A stretch of 7,479 nt of DNA, taken from positions 2,539 to 10,017 of the forward strand of contig DOZZ01000176.1 in NCBI GenBank assembly GCA_003517725.1, in the 5' to 3' direction. Below the pieces are notes generated by a model. It made no database searches, was not told where the DNA came from, and saw nothing but the letters and a program-made list of their open reading frames with translations. This document shows positions 6,103-7,479 of the stretch, in pieces; the first letter of the stretch is position 1; each line of letters begins with the position of its first letter. This stretch comes from Bryobacterales bacterium (GTDB lineage: Bacteria > Acidobacteriota > Terriglobia > Bryobacterales > Bryobacteraceae). A program made the position numbers and the translations under genes.

Positions 6103-6125
6103 TTCCCTCCTTTATTTGCCATACT
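6096..6125 (+). promoter_or_regulatory. Possible promoter of the kinase gene (TTGCCG - 18 - CATACT)
   Basis: TTGCCG (6096-6101) and CATACT (6120-6125) each match four of six consensus positions, with an 18-bp spacer. The -35 box would lie in the terminator's 3' arm. Transcription would begin close to the start codon at 6135 or 6141, giving an almost leaderless message, consistent with the lack of a clear Shine-Dalgarno. Consensus match only, so weak. Confidence 0.25.
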
Positions 6126-6134
6126 CACACGGGC

Positions 6135-7085
6135 GTGAGCGTGGTCTCCGATCAAGCAATTTTTCTAGGCGTCGATGGCGGCCAGTCGAGCACCATGGCA
6201 CTCGTGGGTGACGCGTCGGGCCGCGTCATCGGCAGCGGCGCCGCGGGCCCTTGTAACCACGTGGCGTCGGCCGCGGAAGGGCGCGAGAAGCTGGCGCGCG
6301 TGGTGCGCGAGTGCGTCACGGCGGCCCTCTACCAGGCCGGCCTCGCGGCGGACGACGTAGTCTTCGAAGCCGCCTGTTTCGGCATGAGCGGGGGCGCCGA
6401 AGACAAGCAGGACGTGCTCTCCGCGGCGGTTCCGGCGCGCAGGATTTTGGTCACCCACGACGCGGCCATCGCGCTGACCGGCGCCACCGCGGGACGCCCG
6501 GGCGTCATCACGATCGCCGGTACCGGGTCCATTGCGTACGGCCGCGATGCCACGGGCCGCGAGAGGCGCGCCGGCGGCTGGGGCTACGTCTTCGGCGATG
6601 AAGGCGGCGCGTTCGACATCGTGCGGCAAGCCACGCGCGCCATGTTGCGGCAGCACGAGGGCGGCGGGGCCCCGACGGCATTGACGCCGCTGCTGCTTGA
6701 AGCGACGCACTGCTCCGATGCCAACCAGATGCTGCACCTGTTCTACACGGCCGACTGGCCCCGCTCGCGCGTCGCGCGCCTGGCTCCGCTGGTGGATCAA
6801 GCGGGTAACGCGGGAGACGAGGTCGCTCTGACCATCCTCGACCGCGCCGCGCAGTCCTTGGCCGAATTGGCCCTGGGCATCTGCTCTGGACTCTTTCCCG
6901 ATCACCACGAAGTCCCGCTTTCGTGGATTGGCGGCGTCTTCGAAAGCCCGCGCATCCTGGACCGCTTCCACCAACTCTGTCAGGCGCAAGCCCAATGCGC
7001 CCCACCGCGCTACGATCCCGTGGCGGGTGCACTGTTGAGCGCCTACGCGATGGCCGGCCTGCACCCGGAATTGATCACGAGCTAG
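6135..7085 (+). CDS. BadF/BadG/BcrA/BcrD-family ATPase, N-acetylglucosamine kinase-like
   Basis: This 316-residue cytoplasmic sugar kinase of the actin/hexokinase fold has the usual NAGK length. Seen: the phosphate-1 loop FLGVDGGQSSTMALVGD (10-26); CFGMSGG (81-87); ILVTHDAAIAL (104-114), where D109 matches the catalytic base of NAG kinases; the adenosine/phosphate loop IAGTGSIAYG (127-136); the family signature GGWGYVFGDEGGAFDIVRQA (147-166); and SWIGGVFES (263-271) near the C-terminal hinge. Known relatives phosphorylate GlcNAc at O6 with ATP in amino-sugar recycling; other amino sugars are possible. Two in-frame GTGs are candidate starts (6135 and 6141). The TTG at 6096 is rejected because it lies in the terminator stem. 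No neighbour is an amino-sugar gene, so the pathway cannot be confirmed by context. Confidence 0.9.
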   Translation: MSVVSDQAIFLGVDGGQSSTMALVGDASGRVIGSGAAGPCNHVASAAEGREKLARVVRECVTAALYQAGLAADDVVFEAACFGMSGGAEDKQDVLSAAVPARRILVTHDAAIALTGATAGRPGVITIAGTGSIAYGRDATGRERRAGGWGYVFGDEGGAFDIVRQATRAMLRQHEGGGAPTALTPLLLEATHCSDANQMLHLFYTADWPRSRVARLAPLVDQAGNAGDEVALTILDRAAQSLAELALGICSGLFPDHHEVPLSWIGGVFESPRILDRFHQLCQAQAQCAPPRYDPVAGALLSAYAMAGLHPELITS

Positions 7086-7263
7086 GCTGGCAAAGCCAAT
7101 TTTCAGAGGGAGGAAATACGGGTTTTCCTTTTGTTTTGTTCAGCGGCTGCCCGCCAACGGCACTGAAAGAGAGTATCATTTTGCGGTCCAAACCCAATTG
7201 GCGTCGATTGGTTGGGGCGACTGGCCTTTGAGGGCCGGCCCTGAACAGCGGAGGTTGGAAAAC

Positions 7264-7377
7264 ATGTGCACGAAAATTGGCTCCTGGAAGAAGCGTAATG
7301 CGCGGAAGGAGCTGGCTCAGCCGGGCGGACGTGTAAGTTGTTGGGCACGAAGCGGAAATATATGTGGCGGGATGTGA
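7264..7377 (+). CDS. Possible small ORF, 37 residues, basic and cysteine-containing
   Basis: ATG 7264 is preceded by GGAGG (7250-7254) at 9 bases, the best Shine-Dalgarno pattern in the right-hand end. The product starts MCTKIGSWKKRNARKELAQP and contains three cysteines and several Lys/Arg in its first half; it ends at TGA 7375-7377, inside the loop of an 8-bp hairpin. I do not recognise it. It could be a leader peptide for a gene beyond the window, a small protein, or chance. Confidence 0.3.
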   Translation: MCTKIGSWKKRNARKELAQPGGRVSCWARSGNICGGM

Positions 7378-7479
7378 CCGCCACAGGCGCGCCTGAAAAA
7401 GCCGGACGGGATGATGGCCCAGCGCCTTCCGAAGCTGGCCAGGCCGGCTCAAGCCGGCTGCAGCTTAAAAGCCGCCCCA
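7362..7479 (+). CDS. Possible start of a next gene, open to the window edge
   Basis: ATG 7362 opens a frame (MWRDVTATGAPEKAGRDDGP...) that stays open for the 39 codons left. No clear Shine-Dalgarno precedes it (AGCGGAA at about 7351). It overlaps the 37-residue ORF in another frame, so at most one is likely to be a main gene. The composition is Ala/Gly/Pro-rich and without motifs, so this could be chance in GC-rich DNA. Confidence 0.2.
   Translation, partial: MWRDVTATGAPEKAGRDDGPAPSEAGQAGSSRLQLKSRP
7363..7385. other. 8-bp perfect stem-loop
   Basis: TGTGGCGG (7363-7370) pairs with CCGCCACA (7378-7385) around the 7-base loop GATGTGA. No T tract follows, so it is not a typical terminator. The palindrome AGGCGCGCCT (7385-7394) abuts it. 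Confidence 0.45.
7432..7466. other. Nested hairpin near the window end
   Basis: AAGCTG (7432-7437) pairs with CAGCTT (7461-7466). Inside, GCCGGC (7443-7448) pairs with GCCGGC (7453-7458) around TCAA, with a 5x2 internal loop between the stems. An A-run (AAAA, 7467-7470) follows; no T tract is present on the plus strand, but reading the minus strand the hairpin is preceded, not followed, by Ts. It could belong to a structured RNA. Confidence 0.4.

Larger units (their letters stand above)
7086..7479. other. 394-base end region without a recognised gene
   Basis: After the kinase stop, an AT-richer patch (7110-7140, with T-rich runs) stands out from the GC-rich window. It is followed by a TATCAT (7174-7179) resembling a -10 box, a 7-bp inverted pair TGTTCAG (7137-7143) with CTGAACA (7241-7247), the palindrome GGGCCGGCCC (7232-7241), and the hairpins and short ORFs listed separately. 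I see no tRNA and no motifs of RNase P, SRP RNA, tmRNA or the glmS ribozyme. The only hint of a kinase terminator is a weak 4-bp stem at 7088-7098 followed by TTTT. Confidence 0.6.

Noticed and set aside
6096..6134. TTG 6096 as start of the kinase
   Set aside because: It lies inside the terminator stem; the added residues do not fit the family, which begins just before the phosphate-1 strand.
6165..7064. 299-codon minus-strand open frame
   Set aside because: It is antisense to the NAGK-like gene and is a codon-bias shadow.
7232..7241. GGGCCGGCCC palindrome as a protein-binding site
   Set aside because: Short GC palindromes like this are expected by chance in DNA of this composition.
7075..7452. 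125-codon minus-strand open frame at the right end
   Set aside because: No motif, no good Shine-Dalgarno, erratic composition; it also crosses into the kinase gene end.
7250..7479. Known structured RNA (RNase P, SRP RNA, tmRNA, glmS ribozyme) or group II intron end
   Set aside because: None of the conserved core sequences of these RNAs that I know can be found by eye.

Overview
This is a GC-rich (by eye roughly 60 % or more), densely packed stretch of bacterial chromosome. The gene mix points to an acidobacterium of the Bryobacter/Solibacter type, though no ribosomal or marker gene is present to prove it: an O-mannosyltransferase-like GT-C protein with TPRs, a zinc-ribbon membrane protein, a BadF/NAGK-type sugar kinase, a BON-domain protein and a decayed parDE locus. 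Nothing in the body of the window looks like a phage, a CRISPR array or an intact insertion sequence.

Left part (1-2211, minus strand): a compact three-gene operon read right to left. It encodes a NadD-like nucleotidyltransferase (2211-1609), a conserved protein with deoxyhypusine-synthase-like features (1585-617) and a PfkB/RfaE-like sugar kinase (620-1, cut by the window edge). The last two overlap by 4 bases (ATGA). The combination of a kinase, a nucleotidyltransferase and an orphan DHS-like enzyme is the best candidate here for an undescribed small-molecule pathway. The function is inference.

Middle (2212-4786): a ParD-like antitoxin gene (2276-2578) runs directly into a C-terminal remnant of a ParE-like toxin in another frame, so the toxin appears to have been deleted. 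Next come a zinc-ribbon/one-TM/extracytoplasmic-domain protein (2648-3325) and, convergent with it and overlapping by 14 bases, a TMTC-like multi-pass GT-C glycosyltransferase with TPRs (4772-3312, minus).

Right part (4787-7085, plus strand): endonuclease III (nth), with its start codon only 14 bases from the start of the divergent glycosyltransferase; a secreted two-BON-domain protein (5520-6059) followed by a strong 14-bp-stem terminator; and an N-acetylglucosamine-kinase-like BadF/BadG family ATPase (6135-7085) that begins just after the terminator.

The last 394 bases (7086-7479) hold no recognised gene. They begin with an AT-richer patch, then carry a 37-codon small ORF with a good Shine-Dalgarno sequence, several strong hairpins and an ORF open to the edge. 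This may be the leader of the next gene, a structured RNA or the end of a mobile element.
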